Positions 46,307 to 56,847 of a DNA stretch of 64,000 nucleotides are shown here, in pieces. The number at the start of each line of letters is the position of its first letter. Position 1 is the first letter of the stretch. This DNA is from Actinospineispora acaciae DSM 45401 (GTDB lineage: Bacteria; Actinomycetota; Actinomycetes; Mycobacteriales; Pseudonocardiaceae): assembly GCF_000620785.1 (NCBI RefSeq), contig NZ_JIAI01000006.1, positions 248,001 through 312,000 of the forward strand. The letters are read 5' to 3'. Position numbers and translations under genes: made by a program. The notes under the pieces were generated by a model. It was not told where the DNA came from and did no database searches. It saw only the letters and a list, made by a program, of their open reading frames with translations.

Positions 46307-47686
46307 GTGATCAACGCAGGGAGTACCGCCTGGGTGCTCGCCAGTGCCGCGCTGGTGATGCTCATGACCCCGGGCCTGGCGTTCTTCTACGGGGGGATGG
46401 TCCGCAGCAAGAGCGTGCTCAACATGCTCATGATGAACTTCGTCTGCCTGGCGGTGGTCGGGGTGCTGTGGGTGCTCTACGGCTACTCGATGGCGTTCGG
46501 CAACGACGCCGGGGGAGGGCTGGTCGGGGGGTTCGGGTTCGCCGGGCTGAGCCATGGCGTCGCGGGGACGCTGGTGGGGCCGGACTCGGACAAGATCCCG
46601 ATGCTGGCGTTCGTGATGTTCCAGCTGATGTTCGCGGTGATCACGCCGGCGCTGATCTCCGGGGCGATCGCGGACCGGACCAGGTTCCTGGCCTGGGGCG
46701 TGTTCGTGGTGGTCTGGGCGAGCCTCGTCTACTTCCCGGTGGCGCACTGGGTGTTCGCGTTCGACGGGTTCGCCTCCGAGCATGGCGGCTGGATCGCCAA
46801 CGCGCTCAAGGCGGAGGACTTCGCGGGGGGCACGGCGGTGCACATCAACGCGGGCGCCGCGGGGCTCGCGCTGGCGCTGGTGCTGGGGCGGCGGCGAGGC
46901 TGGCCGCGCGAGCCGATGCGGCCGCACAACCTGCCGTTCGTGCTGCTCGGCGCGGGGTTGCTGTGGTTCGGGTGGTTCGGGTTCAACGCCGGGTCCGCGC
47001 TGGCCGCGAACGACCTGGCCGGGCTGGCGTTCACCAACACGATGACGGCCACGGCGGCGGCGGTGCTGGGCTGGCTGGTGGTCGAGCAGTTCCGAGACGG
47101 CAGGCCGACGACCCTGGGCGCGGCCTCGGGCGCGGTGGCCGGGCTGGTGGCGATCACGCCGGCGTGCGCGTTCGTCAGCCCGGTCGGGTCGATTCTGCTC
47201 GGGCTGGTCGCCGGCGCGGTGTGTGCGCTGGCGGTCGGGCTGAAGTACCGGTTCGGGTTCGACGACTCGCTGGACGTGGTCGGTGTGCACCTGGTCGGCG
47301 GGCTGGTGGGCACCCTGCTGGTCGGGTTGCTCGGCACGGACGCCTACAACTCGGCGAGCGTGAACGGGCTGTTCTACGGCGGCGGGTTCGGCCAGCTCGG
47401 TCGCCAGGCCGTCGCGGCGGTCGCGGTGTTGGCGTACTCGTTCGTCATCACGCTGGTCATCGGCCTGGTCATCAAGTACACCATCGGCTTCCGGGCCGAT
47501 CCCGAGGCCGAGGTCGGCGGCATCGACGAGGCCGAGCACGCGGAGAGCGGCTACGACTTCTCCACCCTGGGCGGCCGCGTCGGCGGCGGCCTGGGCGCAT
47601 CCCAGCACGTCCTGGTCGGCGCCGGCCCGCCGGCGGAGAAGGCGGAGCAGACGGACGACACCGTCACCGCCACGAAGGAGGGCTGA
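46307..47686 (+). CDS. amt: ammonium transporter Amt1 (canonical twin-His)
   Basis: A 459-aa trimeric membrane channel for ammonium with about 11 spans. Motifs are MINAGSTAWVLASAALVMLM, PGLAFFYGGMVRSKSVLNML, the signature DFAGGTAVHINAGAAGLALA with first pore His179, and DDSLDVVGVHLVGGLVGTLL with second pore His328. The cytoplasmic C-terminus has the GIDEAEHAESGYDFS motif that contacts GlnK. The start is a GTG with AGGAGGG 8 nt upstream. First gene of the GlnR-controlled operon amt1-glnK1-amt2-glnK2-glnD. Confidence 0.96.
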   Translation: MINAGSTAWVLASAALVMLMTPGLAFFYGGMVRSKSVLNMLMMNFVCLAVVGVLWVLYGYSMAFGNDAGGGLVGGFGFAGLSHGVAGTLVGPDSDKIPMLAFVMFQLMFAVITPALISGAIADRTRFLAWGVFVVVWASLVYFPVAHWVFAFDGFASEHGGWIANALKAEDFAGGTAVHINAGAAGLALALVLGRRRGWPREPMRPHNLPFVLLGAGLLWFGWFGFNAGSALAANDLAGLAFTNTMTATAAAVLGWLVVEQFRDGRPTTLGAASGAVAGLVAITPACAFVSPVGSILLGLVAGAVCALAVGLKYRFGFDDSLDVVGVHLVGGLVGTLLVGLLGTDAYNSASVNGLFYGGGFGQLGRQAVAAVAVLAYSFVITLVIGLVIKYTIGFRADPEAEVGGIDEAEHAESGYDFSTLGGRVGGGLGASQHVLVGAGPPAEKAEQTDDTVTATKEG

Positions 47687-47690
47687 AGGC

Positions 47691-48029
47691 ATGAAGCTGA
47701 TCACGGCGATCGTCAAGCCGTTCGTGCTGGAGGACGTCAAGGGCGCACTGGAGCGGATCGGCGTGCTGGGCATGACGGTCAGCGAGGTGCGCGGCTACGG
47801 CCGGCAGAAGGGGCACACCGAGGTGTACCGGGGCTCGGAGTACTCCGTCGACTTCGTGCCCAAGGTCCGCGTCGAGGTCGTCGCCGACGACGCGCTGGCG
47901 GACAAGGTCGTCGACGCGGTCATGGAGTCCGCCCGCACCGGCAAGATCGGCGACGGCAAGGTCTGGGTGAGCGTCGTCGAGTCGGTGGTCAGGGTCCGTA
48001 CGGGGGAACGCGGCGCGGACGCCGTCTAA
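47691..48029 (+). CDS. glnK: PII signal protein GlnK, copy 1
   Basis: A 112-aa trimeric PII protein that blocks Amt or relieves the block according to ATP/ADP/2-oxoglutarate and T-loop modification. It starts MKLITAIVKPFVLEDVKGAL. T loop EVYRGSEYSVDFVPKVRVE has Tyr51, the site adenylylated by GlnD in actinobacteria, and the C-terminal motif is TGKIGDGKVWV. ATG four bases after the amt1 stop. Confidence 0.95.
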   Translation: MKLITAIVKPFVLEDVKGALERIGVLGMTVSEVRGYGRQKGHTEVYRGSEYSVDFVPKVRVEVVADDALADKVVDAVMESARTGKIGDGKVWVSVVESVVRVRTGERGADAV

Positions 48030-48049
48030 GAGCGGGGTGGGGGGCGACC

Positions 48050-49395
<1,346 letters not shown>

Positions 49396-49399
<4 letters not shown>

Positions 49400-49734
49400 A
49401 GCTGGTGACCGCGATCGTCAAGCCGTTCGTGCTGGAGGACGTGAAGGGCGCGCTGGAGCGGCTGGGCGTGCTGGGCATGACGGTCAGCGAGGTGCAGGGG
49501 TTCGGCCGGCAGAAGGGGCACACCGAGTTCTACCGGGGCGCGGAGTACACAGTCGACTTCGTGCCGAAGATCAGGGTCGAGGTCGCGGTGGACGACGCGC
49601 TGGTGGAGAAGGTGGTGGAGGCGGTCGTCAGCGCCGCGCGCACCGGCAAGATCGGCGACGGCAAGGTCTGGGTCACGGCGCTGGAGACGGTGGTCAGGGT
49701 CCGCACCGGGGAGCGTGGCAGTGACGCCTTGTAG
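49396..49734 (+). CDS. glnK: PII signal protein GlnK, copy 2
   Basis: A 112-aa PII protein, about four-fifths identical by eye to copy 1. Differences include the T loop EFYRGAEYTVDFVPKIRVE (Tyr51 kept), VEKVVEAVVSAARTGK and the end TGERGSDAL. Its ATG overlaps the amt2 stop, so it is coupled to Amt2 just as copy 1 is placed after Amt1; each may serve its own transporter or form mixed trimers. glnD starts 6 bp later. Confidence 0.95.
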
Positions 49735-49740
49735 GTCCGG

Positions 49741-52104
49741 GTGACCGGAGTCGCCGACGACCTGGTCGGGGCGCGGGCGCTGCTGCTCACGCCGGCCGCC
49801 GGCAAGCGCAGGCTGGGGCCGGCGGAGCTGCGCGGCGCGCTGGTCGAGCTGTACGAGTTCTGGCTGGCCTCCCGGGCGGCCGCGATCGGCCTGACCGAGG
49901 GCGCCGCGCTGCTCGCGGTGGGCGCGCTGGGTCGCCGCGAGCTGGTGCCGTACTCCGACCTGGACCTGGTGCTGGTGCACGAGCGGCGCTCGGACGCCGA
50001 GCGGCTGGCCGAGCGGCTGTGGTACCCGCTCTGGGACGCCGGCATCGGGCTGGACCACTCGGTCCGCACGCCCGGGCAGGCCGTGCAGGTCGCGGCCACC
50101 GACCTGCGCGCCGCGCTCGGCCTGCTGGAGGCCCGCCACCTGGCCGGCCAGCGGGAGCTGTCCGAGAAGGTCGACACGGCGGTGCGGCGGGCCTGGCGGG
50201 CGGGCATCAGGACCCGGTTCGACGAGCTGGAGCGGATGACCCGGCAGCGGTGGGCGCGCAGCGGCGACGTGGCGCACCGCGTCGAGCCGGACCTGAAGAA
50301 CGGCCGGGGCGGGCTGCGCGATGTCTCGCTGCTGGACGCGCTGGCCGCCGCGCAACTGATCGACAGGCCGTCCGCCGAGGTGGCCGAGGCCCGGCTACTG
50401 CTCCTGGACGTCCGTACCGAACTGCACCGCCTGGCCGGGCGCGCCAGGGACGTGCCGCGCACCCAGGACGCCGACGACATCGCCGCCGAGCTGGAGCTGG
50501 GCGACAGGTTCGACCTGGCGCGGGCGCTGTCCGGCGCGGCCCGCACCGTCGGCTACGCGGTCGACGTGGGCCTGCGGTCGGCCCGCGCCGCGCTGCCCCG
50601 CCGAGGCCTGGCCGCGCTGCGGCGGGCCCCGGTGCGCCGGCCGCTGGACGAGGGCGTGGTGGAGCACAGCGGCGAGGTGGCACTGGCTCGCGACGCGCTG
50701 GCGGCCAAGGACCCGGCGCTGGCCCTGCGGGTGGCGGCCAGCGCGGCCCGCACCGGGCTGCCGATCGCGGCCGGCACCCTGACCCGGCTGGCCGACACCG
50801 CCCCCGAGCTGCGCGAACCGTGGCCGCACGCGGCGCTGACCGAGCTGCTGTCCCTGCTCGGCTCCGGGCACCGGCTGGTCGACGTCGTCGAGGCGCTGGA
50901 CCGGGGCGGGCTGTGGGGCCGGCTGTTCCCGGAGTGGGGCGCGGTGCGCGACCTGCCGCCCCGCGACCGCGCGCACGTCTGGACGGTGGACCGCCACCTG
51001 GTGGAGGCCTGCGCGCGCGCCGCCGAGCTGACCACCCAGGTGGCGCGGCCGGACCTGCTGCTGCTCGGCGCGCTGCTGCACGACATCGGCAAGGGCCGCG
51101 ACGCCGACCACTCGGTGGTGGGCGAGTGCCTGGCCCGGCAGGTCGGCGCCCGGCTCGGGCTGCCCGGGGACGACGTGCGCACGCTGGCCGCCATGGTTCG
51201 CCACCACCTGCTGCTGCCGGACACCGCCACCCGCCGCGACCTGGACGACCCGGCCACCGTGGGCCGCGTGGTGCAGACCCTGGACGGCGACCCCCGGCTG
51301 CTGGAGCTGCTCGGCGCGCTGGCCGAGGCCGACTCGCTGGCCACCGGCCCCGGGGTGTGGAGCCCGTGGAAGCGCGCGCTGATCGCCGAGCTGGTCGACA
51401 GGTGCCACGCGGTCATGACCGGCGCACCCCCGCCGCACCCCCGGCGACCGCCCGGGCCGGCACCCGAACCGCTGGACCCGCCGCTGCGCGAGCTGGCCGT
51501 CTCGGCCGCCGGTACCGGACGTCCCCAGGTGGCGGTGCGCGCCGGAGAGACCGGCGCACCGGCCACCGTGCTGGTGGCGCTGCCCGACCGCCCCGGCACG
51601 CTGTCCAGCGCCGCCGGCGTGCTCGCCCTGCACTCGCTGGAGGTGCACGCCGCCGCCGTCCGCTCCCACGAGCTCACCGCCGCCGACGCGTTCACCGTCT
51701 CGCCCCGGTTCGGCCGGATGCCCGACCCGGCGGTGCTGCGCGAGGACCTGGCTCGGGTGCTGGACGGCGGGCTGGACCTGGCCGAGGCGCTGGCCCGCAA
51801 GGAGCGCGACTACCGCCGGCCGGAAGTGGACGAGCCGGTCCGGCCGAGGGTGCTGTGGTTCGACGACGAGGCCACCGGCGCCGTGGTGCTCGAACTGCGC
51901 GGCACCGACCGGATCGGGCTGCTCTACCGGGTCGCGGCCGCGCTGGAACGCTGCCGGGCGGACATCCGGTGGGCCAAGGTGGAGACCCTGGGCTCCTCGG
52001 TCGTCGACTCGTTCTGCCTGGTCGGCCCGGACGGCGAGGCGTCGCTGCCGCCGGAGTACCGGCTCCGCCTGGAGCAGGCCGTCCTGGCCGCCGCTCTGGC
52101 CTGA
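49741..52104 (+). CDS. glnD: bifunctional PII (adenylyl/uridylyl)transferase/removing enzyme GlnD
   Basis: Nitrogen sensor of 787 aa that modifies and demodifies PII. Nucleotidyltransferase domain: VGALGRRELVPYSDLDLVLV with the GxxxR...DxD catalytic core. The linker region contains VEPDLKNGRGGLRDV. HD domain (residues about 410-530): LLLLGALLHDIGKGRDADHS. Two C-terminal ACT domains follow (VALPDRPGTLSSAAGVLA; LELRGTDRIGLLYRVAAALE) for glutamine sensing. In actinobacteria the enzyme usually acts by adenylylation. The GTG start is 6 bp after the glnK2 stop. Confidence 0.95.
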   Translation: MTGVADDLVGARALLLTPAAGKRRLGPAELRGALVELYEFWLASRAAAIGLTEGAALLAVGALGRRELVPYSDLDLVLVHERRSDAERLAERLWYPLWDAGIGLDHSVRTPGQAVQVAATDLRAALGLLEARHLAGQRELSEKVDTAVRRAWRAGIRTRFDELERMTRQRWARSGDVAHRVEPDLKNGRGGLRDVSLLDALAAAQLIDRPSAEVAEARLLLLDVRTELHRLAGRARDVPRTQDADDIAAELELGDRFDLARALSGAARTVGYAVDVGLRSARAALPRRGLAALRRAPVRRPLDEGVVEHSGEVALARDALAAKDPALALRVAASAARTGLPIAAGTLTRLADTAPELREPWPHAALTELLSLLGSGHRLVDVVEALDRGGLWGRLFPEWGAVRDLPPRDRAHVWTVDRHLVEACARAAELTTQVARPDLLLLGALLHDIGKGRDADHSVVGECLARQVGARLGLPGDDVRTLAAMVRHHLLLPDTATRRDLDDPATVGRVVQTLDGDPRLLELLGALAEADSLATGPGVWSPWKRALIAELVDRCHAVMTGAPPPHPRRPPGPAPEPLDPPLRELAVSAAGTGRPQVAVRAGETGAPATVLVALPDRPGTLSSAAGVLALHSLEVHAAAVRSHELTAADAFTVSPRFGRMPDPAVLREDLARVLDGGLDLAEALARKERDYRRPEVDEPVRPRVLWFDDEATGAVVLELRGTDRIGLLYRVAAALERCRADIRWAKVETLGSSVVDSFCLVGPDGEASLPPEYRLRLEQAVLAAALA

Positions 52105-52176
52105 GGAGCACCGGTCCGATCATGAGCCGTTCGGCCGGCGCGTCCGTGTTACTCCTCGAGTCGGGGAGACGGCGCG

Positions 52177-52671
52177 ATGGTTCGAATGGTCCTGGTCGTT
52201 GTGGTGATGGTTGTCGCCCTGCTGGGGACGGCGGCCGCCGCGTTCGCGGCCGAGGAGGAGACCATCACGGTCTGGATCACCGGCTACTCGTTCCAGGACA
52301 ACCAGGGCGGGAACAACGCCCGCATCTGCTGCGGGGCCGTGCATCCGGAAGCGGGCGGGTCCGGCACCTTCGACGACCCGATCACGGTCGCGGTGCCCGG
52401 GCGTGGCGGGCGCGGAATGCAGACGCCCGCCGGGGTCAGGTTCTACGCCCCGCACCTGAGGCGGTACCTGATCGTCGAGGACTCCGGCGCGTCCGCGTCG
52501 GCCCAGGTGCACCTGGACGTGTACGTCGGCGGCGCGGGCCTGCCGAGGTCGGCCTCCGACCGGTGCATGAACCAGATCACCTCCCGCTCGGCACCTGTGA
52601 TCAGAAACCCCCGTCCGGGCTACCCGGTCACGGCTGGCCCCCTGACCGGCCCGAACGGCTGCCACATCTAG
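52177..52671 (+). CDS. secreted protein with 3D/double-psi beta-barrel-like domain
   Basis: A 164-aa protein with a Sec signal peptide (MVRMVLVVVVMVVALLGTAA, cleavage likely after AFA). The mature part contains VWITGYSFQDNQGGNNARIC, then AVPGRGGRGMQTPAGVRFYA, PHLRRYLIVEDSGASASAQV and HLDVYVGG. The string TP-G-RFY-P-LRRY-IVED...HLD is typical of 3D/RlpA-like beta barrels of actinobacterial cell-wall proteins. The usual Cys of VEDxC is replaced by Ser here. Four Cys are present in all. The gene lies alone between glnD and a GNAT gene; its ATG has GGGGAGACG upstream. Role, perhaps in cell-wall binding, is not known. Confidence 0.75.
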   Translation: MVRMVLVVVVMVVALLGTAAAAFAAEEETITVWITGYSFQDNQGGNNARICCGAVHPEAGGSGTFDDPITVAVPGRGGRGMQTPAGVRFYAPHLRRYLIVEDSGASASAQVHLDVYVGGAGLPRSASDRCMNQITSRSAPVIRNPRPGYPVTAGPLTGPNGCHI

Positions 52672-52679
52672 CGGGCAGA

Positions 52680-53432
52680 ATGCCGGGAGTGACCCGTGAT
52701 CTTGATTTGTTGCTGGCCGAGATGGACGTGCAGTGGGGGTTCGACCGGTCGCGGCTGCTGCGCGGGCCGAACGTCCTGGTCATCGCGGCGGCCGCGGACG
52801 CGCTCACGGCGGCGGTGTCCGGCGAGGTCCCCGATGAGCTGGCCGCACAACTGGTCGAGCGCGTCGAGAGCTCGGCGCCCACGACGCCCGGCGAGCCGCC
52901 GGCGGCCGTCGAGGAGTGCCGCGCGCTGCTGCCCGGTCCGCTGGTGCTCGCCGGAGGCCCGAGCTACCTGGTCACCCCGCCGGTTCCGGTGACACCCACG
53001 GTGCCGGTGCTGCGCTCGGACGACGCCGACGCCGACTCCGTGGCGTCGGCCCGCCCGGACAACTGGGAGCCCGACGAATGGCACAAGCTGCTCACCCGGG
53101 CGGCCGGCGCGCCCTGGGCCATGGTGGTGCTCGACGGCCGGGTCGTCTCGATCTGCCACACCCCGCACCGGTCGCCGCTCGGCGTCGAGGCGGGAACCTG
53201 GACCGATCCGGAGTTCCGGGGCAGGGGCTACGCGGCCGCGACCACGGCGGCCTGGGCCGACCAGTTCACCGGTGACCGCCCGCACCTGTTCTACAGCACC
53301 AGCGCGGACAACACGTCCTCGCAGCGCGTCGCGGAACGAATCGCCGCGCGGCCCATCGGCTGGTTGTGGACGCTTGCCATTCCGAGCAACGAGCCGAGGA
53401 ACGATCGGCCCGCACCGTCCGTTCATTCATAG
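52680..53432 (+). CDS. GNAT family acetyltransferase-like protein
   Basis: A 250-aa protein. The N-terminal 110 residues are a substrate or dimerisation region without a clear family (DLDLLLAEMDVQWGFDRSRL, then GPNVLVIAAAADALTAAVSG). The C-terminal part is a GNAT-like acyltransferase (residues 130-240: WHKLLTRAAGAPWAMVVLDG, EAGTWTDPEFRGRGYAAATT with the R-G-R-G-Y acetyl-CoA loop, PHLFYSTSADNTSSQRVAER). Start at ATG 52680, or at GTG 52689 preceded at leaderless distance by CAGAAT. The last base is shared with the start of the next gene. Confidence 0.75.
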   Translation: MPGVTRDLDLLLAEMDVQWGFDRSRLLRGPNVLVIAAAADALTAAVSGEVPDELAAQLVERVESSAPTTPGEPPAAVEECRALLPGPLVLAGGPSYLVTPPVPVTPTVPVLRSDDADADSVASARPDNWEPDEWHKLLTRAAGAPWAMVVLDGRVVSICHTPHRSPLGVEAGTWTDPEFRGRGYAAATTAAWADQFTGDRPHLFYSTSADNTSSQRVAERIAARPIGWLWTLAIPSNEPRNDRPAPSVHS

Positions 53433-54019
53433 TGACAGTGACGGCGGGCGGGCCGACCGTCCTGAAGGTGCACAAGCGATCGTTCGTGCTGGTCGCCGGG
53501 ATCCCGGGGGCCGGCAAGAGCCGCCTGCTGCGCGGCCTGGACCTCGAACGGTCCGAACCGGCCCCGGTGGTGCTCGACTCCGAGCCGGTCCGGGACTGGC
53601 TGCGCGCCAGGTTGCCGCCCGGCACTCCGTACGGGCTCTACCGCGCGCTGGTGCACCTGTGGCACCGGCTGCGGTTGGTGGTCGCGATGTTCGCGCTGGT
53701 CGGGCCCGTGGTCGTGCACCTGCCCGCGACCGCCGCCTACACCCGCGCGGCGGTGCTGGTGCTCGCGGTGCTCGCGTTCCGGCACCGGTACCTGGTCTGG
53801 GTCGACGCGAACCCCGAGGACGCCCGCCGAGGCCAGGTCGGCCGGGGGCGGGTCCTGGGCCAGGGATGTTTCGACAGGCATGTCCGGCGCGGCACCGCGT
53901 TCGCCGCCGAGCTGCGCGGCGGCAGGCACCCGGCCGGCTGGCATCGCGTAACGTTGTTGGACAGGCGGCAGGCCACGCGCGGGCTGATGCTCGCGCACGC
54001 GGGCCCGCCGGCTCGCTGA
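53432..54019 (+). CDS. P-loop NTPase with membrane segments
   Basis: A 195-aa protein not matched to a named family. Walker A SFVLVAGIPGAGKSRLLRGL resembles small kinases/AAA proteins that handle nucleotides or tRNA. VVLDSEPVRDWLRARLPPG could be the substrate region, and HRYLVWVDANPEDARRGQVG the Walker B/lid. Between them are two hydrophobic stretches (RLVVAMFALVGPVVVHLPAT and RAAVLVLAVLAFRHRY), the second possibly buried strands. The start is uncertain (GTG 53432, overlapping the previous stop, or GTG 53438/53468). Coupled to the GNAT-like gene. Confidence 0.6.
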   Translation: MTVTAGGPTVLKVHKRSFVLVAGIPGAGKSRLLRGLDLERSEPAPVVLDSEPVRDWLRARLPPGTPYGLYRALVHLWHRLRLVVAMFALVGPVVVHLPATAAYTRAAVLVLAVLAFRHRYLVWVDANPEDARRGQVGRGRVLGQGCFDRHVRRGTAFAAELRGGRHPAGWHRVTLLDRRQATRGLMLAHAGPPAR

Positions 54020-54123
54020 AAGCCCGGCGCGCTGAAAGGACAGCCGTGCTCCTCTAGGCTCAGGGGTGTGGCCCGCCGTGCGCGGCCGATTCTGTGACGA
54101 CACACCTGGAGCGACGAGTCACC

Positions 54124-55659
54124 GTGTTTGACACCCTCTCCGAGCGGCTCACCGGAACGCTGCGCGACCTGCGTGGCAAGGGCCGGCTGTCCGAGTCGGA
54201 CATCGACTCCACCTGCCGCGAGATCCGGATAGCGCTGCTCGAGGCGGACGTCGCGCTCCCGGTGGTCCGGGGCTTCGTGGCCAAGGTCAAGGAACGCGCC
54301 AAGGGCGCCGAGGTGTCCGCCGCGCTGAACCCGGCGCAACAGGTCGTCAAGATCGTCAATGAGGAGCTGGTCGGCATCCTCGGCGGCGAGACCCGCCGGC
54401 TGAACCTGGCCAAGCAGCAGCCCAGCGTGATCATGCTGGCCGGCCTGCAGGGCGCCGGCAAGACCACGCTGGCCGGCAAGCTGGCCAAGTGGCTGGCCGG
54501 CCAGGGCCACACCCCGCTGCTGGTCGCCGCCGACCTGCAGCGCCCGAACGCGGTGAACCAGCTGCAGATCGTCGGCGAGCGCGCCGGCGCCACCACGTTC
54601 GCCCCCGAGCCGGGCAACGGCGTCGGCGACCCGGTCGACGTCGCCCGCCGGGGCATCCAGCACGCGCGGGACAAGCAGCACGACATCGTCGTGATCGACA
54701 CCGCCGGCCGGACCGGCGTGGACGCCGAGATGATGGCCCAGGCCGTGGCCATCCGGGACGCCACGAACCCGGACGAGGTGCTGTTCGTCGTCGACGCCAT
54801 GATCGGCCAGGACGCGGTGGCCACCGCCGAGGCGTTCCGCGACGGCGTCGGGTTCACCGGCGTGGTGCTCGCCAAGCTCGACGGCGACGCCCGAGGCGGC
54901 GCGGCGCTGTCCATCCGCGAGGTCACCGGCCAGCCGATCCTGTTCGCCTCGAACGGCGAGAAGCTGGAGGACTTCGACGTCTTCCACCCGGACCGGATGG
55001 CCAGCCGGATCCTGGGCATGGGCGACGTGCTCACCCTGATCGAGCAGGCCGAGCAGGTCTTCGACGCCAAGCAGGCCGAGCAGGCCGCCAGCAAGATCAC
55101 GACCGGCGAGCTGAGCCTGGAGGACTTCCTCCAGCAGATGATGGCCATCCGCAAGATGGGCCCGATCGGCAACCTGCTCGGCATGCTGCCCGGGGGCAAC
55201 TCCGCCCAGATGAAAGAGGCGCTGTCCCAGGTCGACGACAAGCAGATGGACCGGATCCAGGCCATCATCCGGGGCATGACCCCGGCGGAGCGGGCCGATC
55301 CGAAGATCATCAACGGGTCCCGGCGGCTGCGCATCTCGAAGGGCTCCGGGGTGTCGGTGAGCGAGGTCAACGACCTGGTGAACCGGTTCTTCGAGGCCCG
55401 CAAGATGATGAAGCAGATGGCCGGGCAGTTCGGCTTCGGTGGCGGTGGGGGCGGGCGGCGCTCGTCCAAGAACCGCAAGGGCAAGAAGGGCGCCAAGGGC
55501 AAGAACAAGGGCGGCCGCCAGCGCGGTGCCCTGCCCGCGCTGCCCGACCTGTCCAAGATGCCCGCCGGGCTCAACGAGCTGCCGCCAGGGCTGTCCGGGC
55601 TGGACCAGCTCCCCGCCGGCTTCGACCCGTCCAAGCTGAAGCTGCCCAAGTCCAAGTGA
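54124..55659 (+). CDS. ffh: signal recognition particle protein Ffh
   Basis: SRP54 GTPase of 511 aa guiding membrane proteins to FtsY. It starts MFDTLSERLTGTLRDLRGKG. N domain, then G domain with VIMLAGLQGAGKTTLAGKLA, DLQRPNAVNQL, VVIDTAGRTGVDAEM, LAKLDGDARGG. The M domain follows with signature RRLRISKGSGVSVSEVNDLV and Met-rich helices. The C-terminal tail is long, Gly/Lys-rich, then hydrophobic repeats (LPALPDLSKMPAGLNELPPG). The GTG at 54124 is chosen by family alignment over an in-frame start at 54094. It overlaps the following amidohydrolase (GTGA). Confidence 0.97.
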   Translation: MFDTLSERLTGTLRDLRGKGRLSESDIDSTCREIRIALLEADVALPVVRGFVAKVKERAKGAEVSAALNPAQQVVKIVNEELVGILGGETRRLNLAKQQPSVIMLAGLQGAGKTTLAGKLAKWLAGQGHTPLLVAADLQRPNAVNQLQIVGERAGATTFAPEPGNGVGDPVDVARRGIQHARDKQHDIVVIDTAGRTGVDAEMMAQAVAIRDATNPDEVLFVVDAMIGQDAVATAEAFRDGVGFTGVVLAKLDGDARGGAALSIREVTGQPILFASNGEKLEDFDVFHPDRMASRILGMGDVLTLIEQAEQVFDAKQAEQAASKITTGELSLEDFLQQMMAIRKMGPIGNLLGMLPGGNSAQMKEALSQVDDKQMDRIQAIIRGMTPAERADPKIINGSRRLRISKGSGVSVSEVNDLVNRFFEARKMMKQMAGQFGFGGGGGGRRSSKNRKGKKGAKGKNKGGRQRGALPALPDLSKMPAGLNELPPGLSGLDQLPAGFDPSKLKLPKSK

Positions 55660-56735
55660 GTGGGTTCCACGTCAGGGGAGTGCTGCTCCCCGACGAACGC
55701 GACACCGAGCTGTGGATCGACGGGAACGGCCGGGTCAGCGCCGAACCGGTCCCGGACGCCACGACCGTCGCCGACCGGGGCTGGATCCTGCCCGGGCTGG
55801 TCGACGCGCACTGCCACGTCGGGCTCGGCCCCGGCCGGGCGCTGTCGCTGGACGAGGCGGCCGCCGACGCCCAGACCGACCGGGACGCCGGCGCCCTGCT
55901 GATCAGGGACTGCGGCTCGCCGCTGGACACCCGCCCGCTGCAGGCCCGCGAGGACCTGCCGATGATCATCCGCGCCGGCACACACCTGTCCCGTCCCAAG
56001 CGCTACATCCCGGGCATCTCCGTCGAGCTGGACGACCCCGCCCTGCTGCCCGACGAGGTGGCCGCCCAGGCCGCGCGCGGGGACGGCTGGGTGAAGCTGG
56101 TCGGCGACTGGATCGACAGGGGCGTGGGCGACCTGGCCCCGCTCTGGCCGGACGACGTGCTCACCGAGGCCATCGCGGCGGCGCACGCGGCCGGCGCCAG
56201 GGTGACCGCGCACGTGTTCGGCACCGACGCCCTGCCCGGCCTGGTCAACGCCGGCATCGACTGCATCGAGCACGGCACCGGCCTGACCGACGAGCTCATC
56301 GACGAGATGGCCCGCCGGGGCACCGCCCTGGTCCCGACCCTGATCAACGTGGAGAACTTCCCCGGCATCGCCGACTCCGCGTCCAAGTACCCGATCTACG
56401 CAGCCCACATGCGCGAGCTGCACGCCGGCGCGTACGACGCGGTGCGGCGGGCGGTCGAGGGCGGCGTGCCGGTGTACGCGGGCACCGACGCCGGCGGCGG
56501 GATCGCGCACGGCCGGATCGCCGACGAGGTGGCCGCCCTGCACGCCGCCGGGATGTCCGGCGCGGCCTCGGTGGCCGCCGCGAGCTGGGCCGCCCGCGAC
56601 TGGCTGGGCCGCCCCGGGCTCTCCCCGGGGGAACCGGCCGACCTGGTCGTCTACCCGACCGATCCGAGGGCCGACGTCACGGCGCTGCGGGAGCCGAGCC
56701 TGGTCATGCTGCGCGGGCGTCCGGTCCGGACGTAG
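55656..56735 (+). CDS. amidohydrolase family protein
   Basis: A 359-aa metal-dependent hydrolase of the imidazolonepropionase/dipeptidase-like branch. Motifs are GWILPGLVDAHCHVGLG (metal-binding HxH), GWVKLVGDWIDRG (possible carboxylated Lys), GARVTAHVFG and CIEHGTGL (His ligands), and VYAGTDAGGG (catalytic Asp). C-terminal SPGEPADLVVYPTDPRADVT is the usual small-domain strand. Same position after ffh as M. tuberculosis Rv2915c. Substrate unknown. GTG start shared with the ffh stop (GTGA), so coupled to it. Confidence 0.87.
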   Translation: MSGFHVRGVLLPDERDTELWIDGNGRVSAEPVPDATTVADRGWILPGLVDAHCHVGLGPGRALSLDEAAADAQTDRDAGALLIRDCGSPLDTRPLQAREDLPMIIRAGTHLSRPKRYIPGISVELDDPALLPDEVAAQAARGDGWVKLVGDWIDRGVGDLAPLWPDDVLTEAIAAAHAAGARVTAHVFGTDALPGLVNAGIDCIEHGTGLTDELIDEMARRGTALVPTLINVENFPGIADSASKYPIYAAHMRELHAGAYDAVRRAVEGGVPVYAGTDAGGGIAHGRIADEVAALHAAGMSGAASVAAASWAARDWLGRPGLSPGEPADLVVYPTDPRADVTALREPSLVMLRGRPVRT

Positions 56736-56847
56736 GCCACCGTCTCAGCGACCGCCATTGCCCTCGTGGCGTGCGCGGCGTCATGATCTACGGCACCGAG
56801 GGCGCCGGCCCGGTAGCGTCGGGTCCGAGACGTTGCTGGAGGTGGGC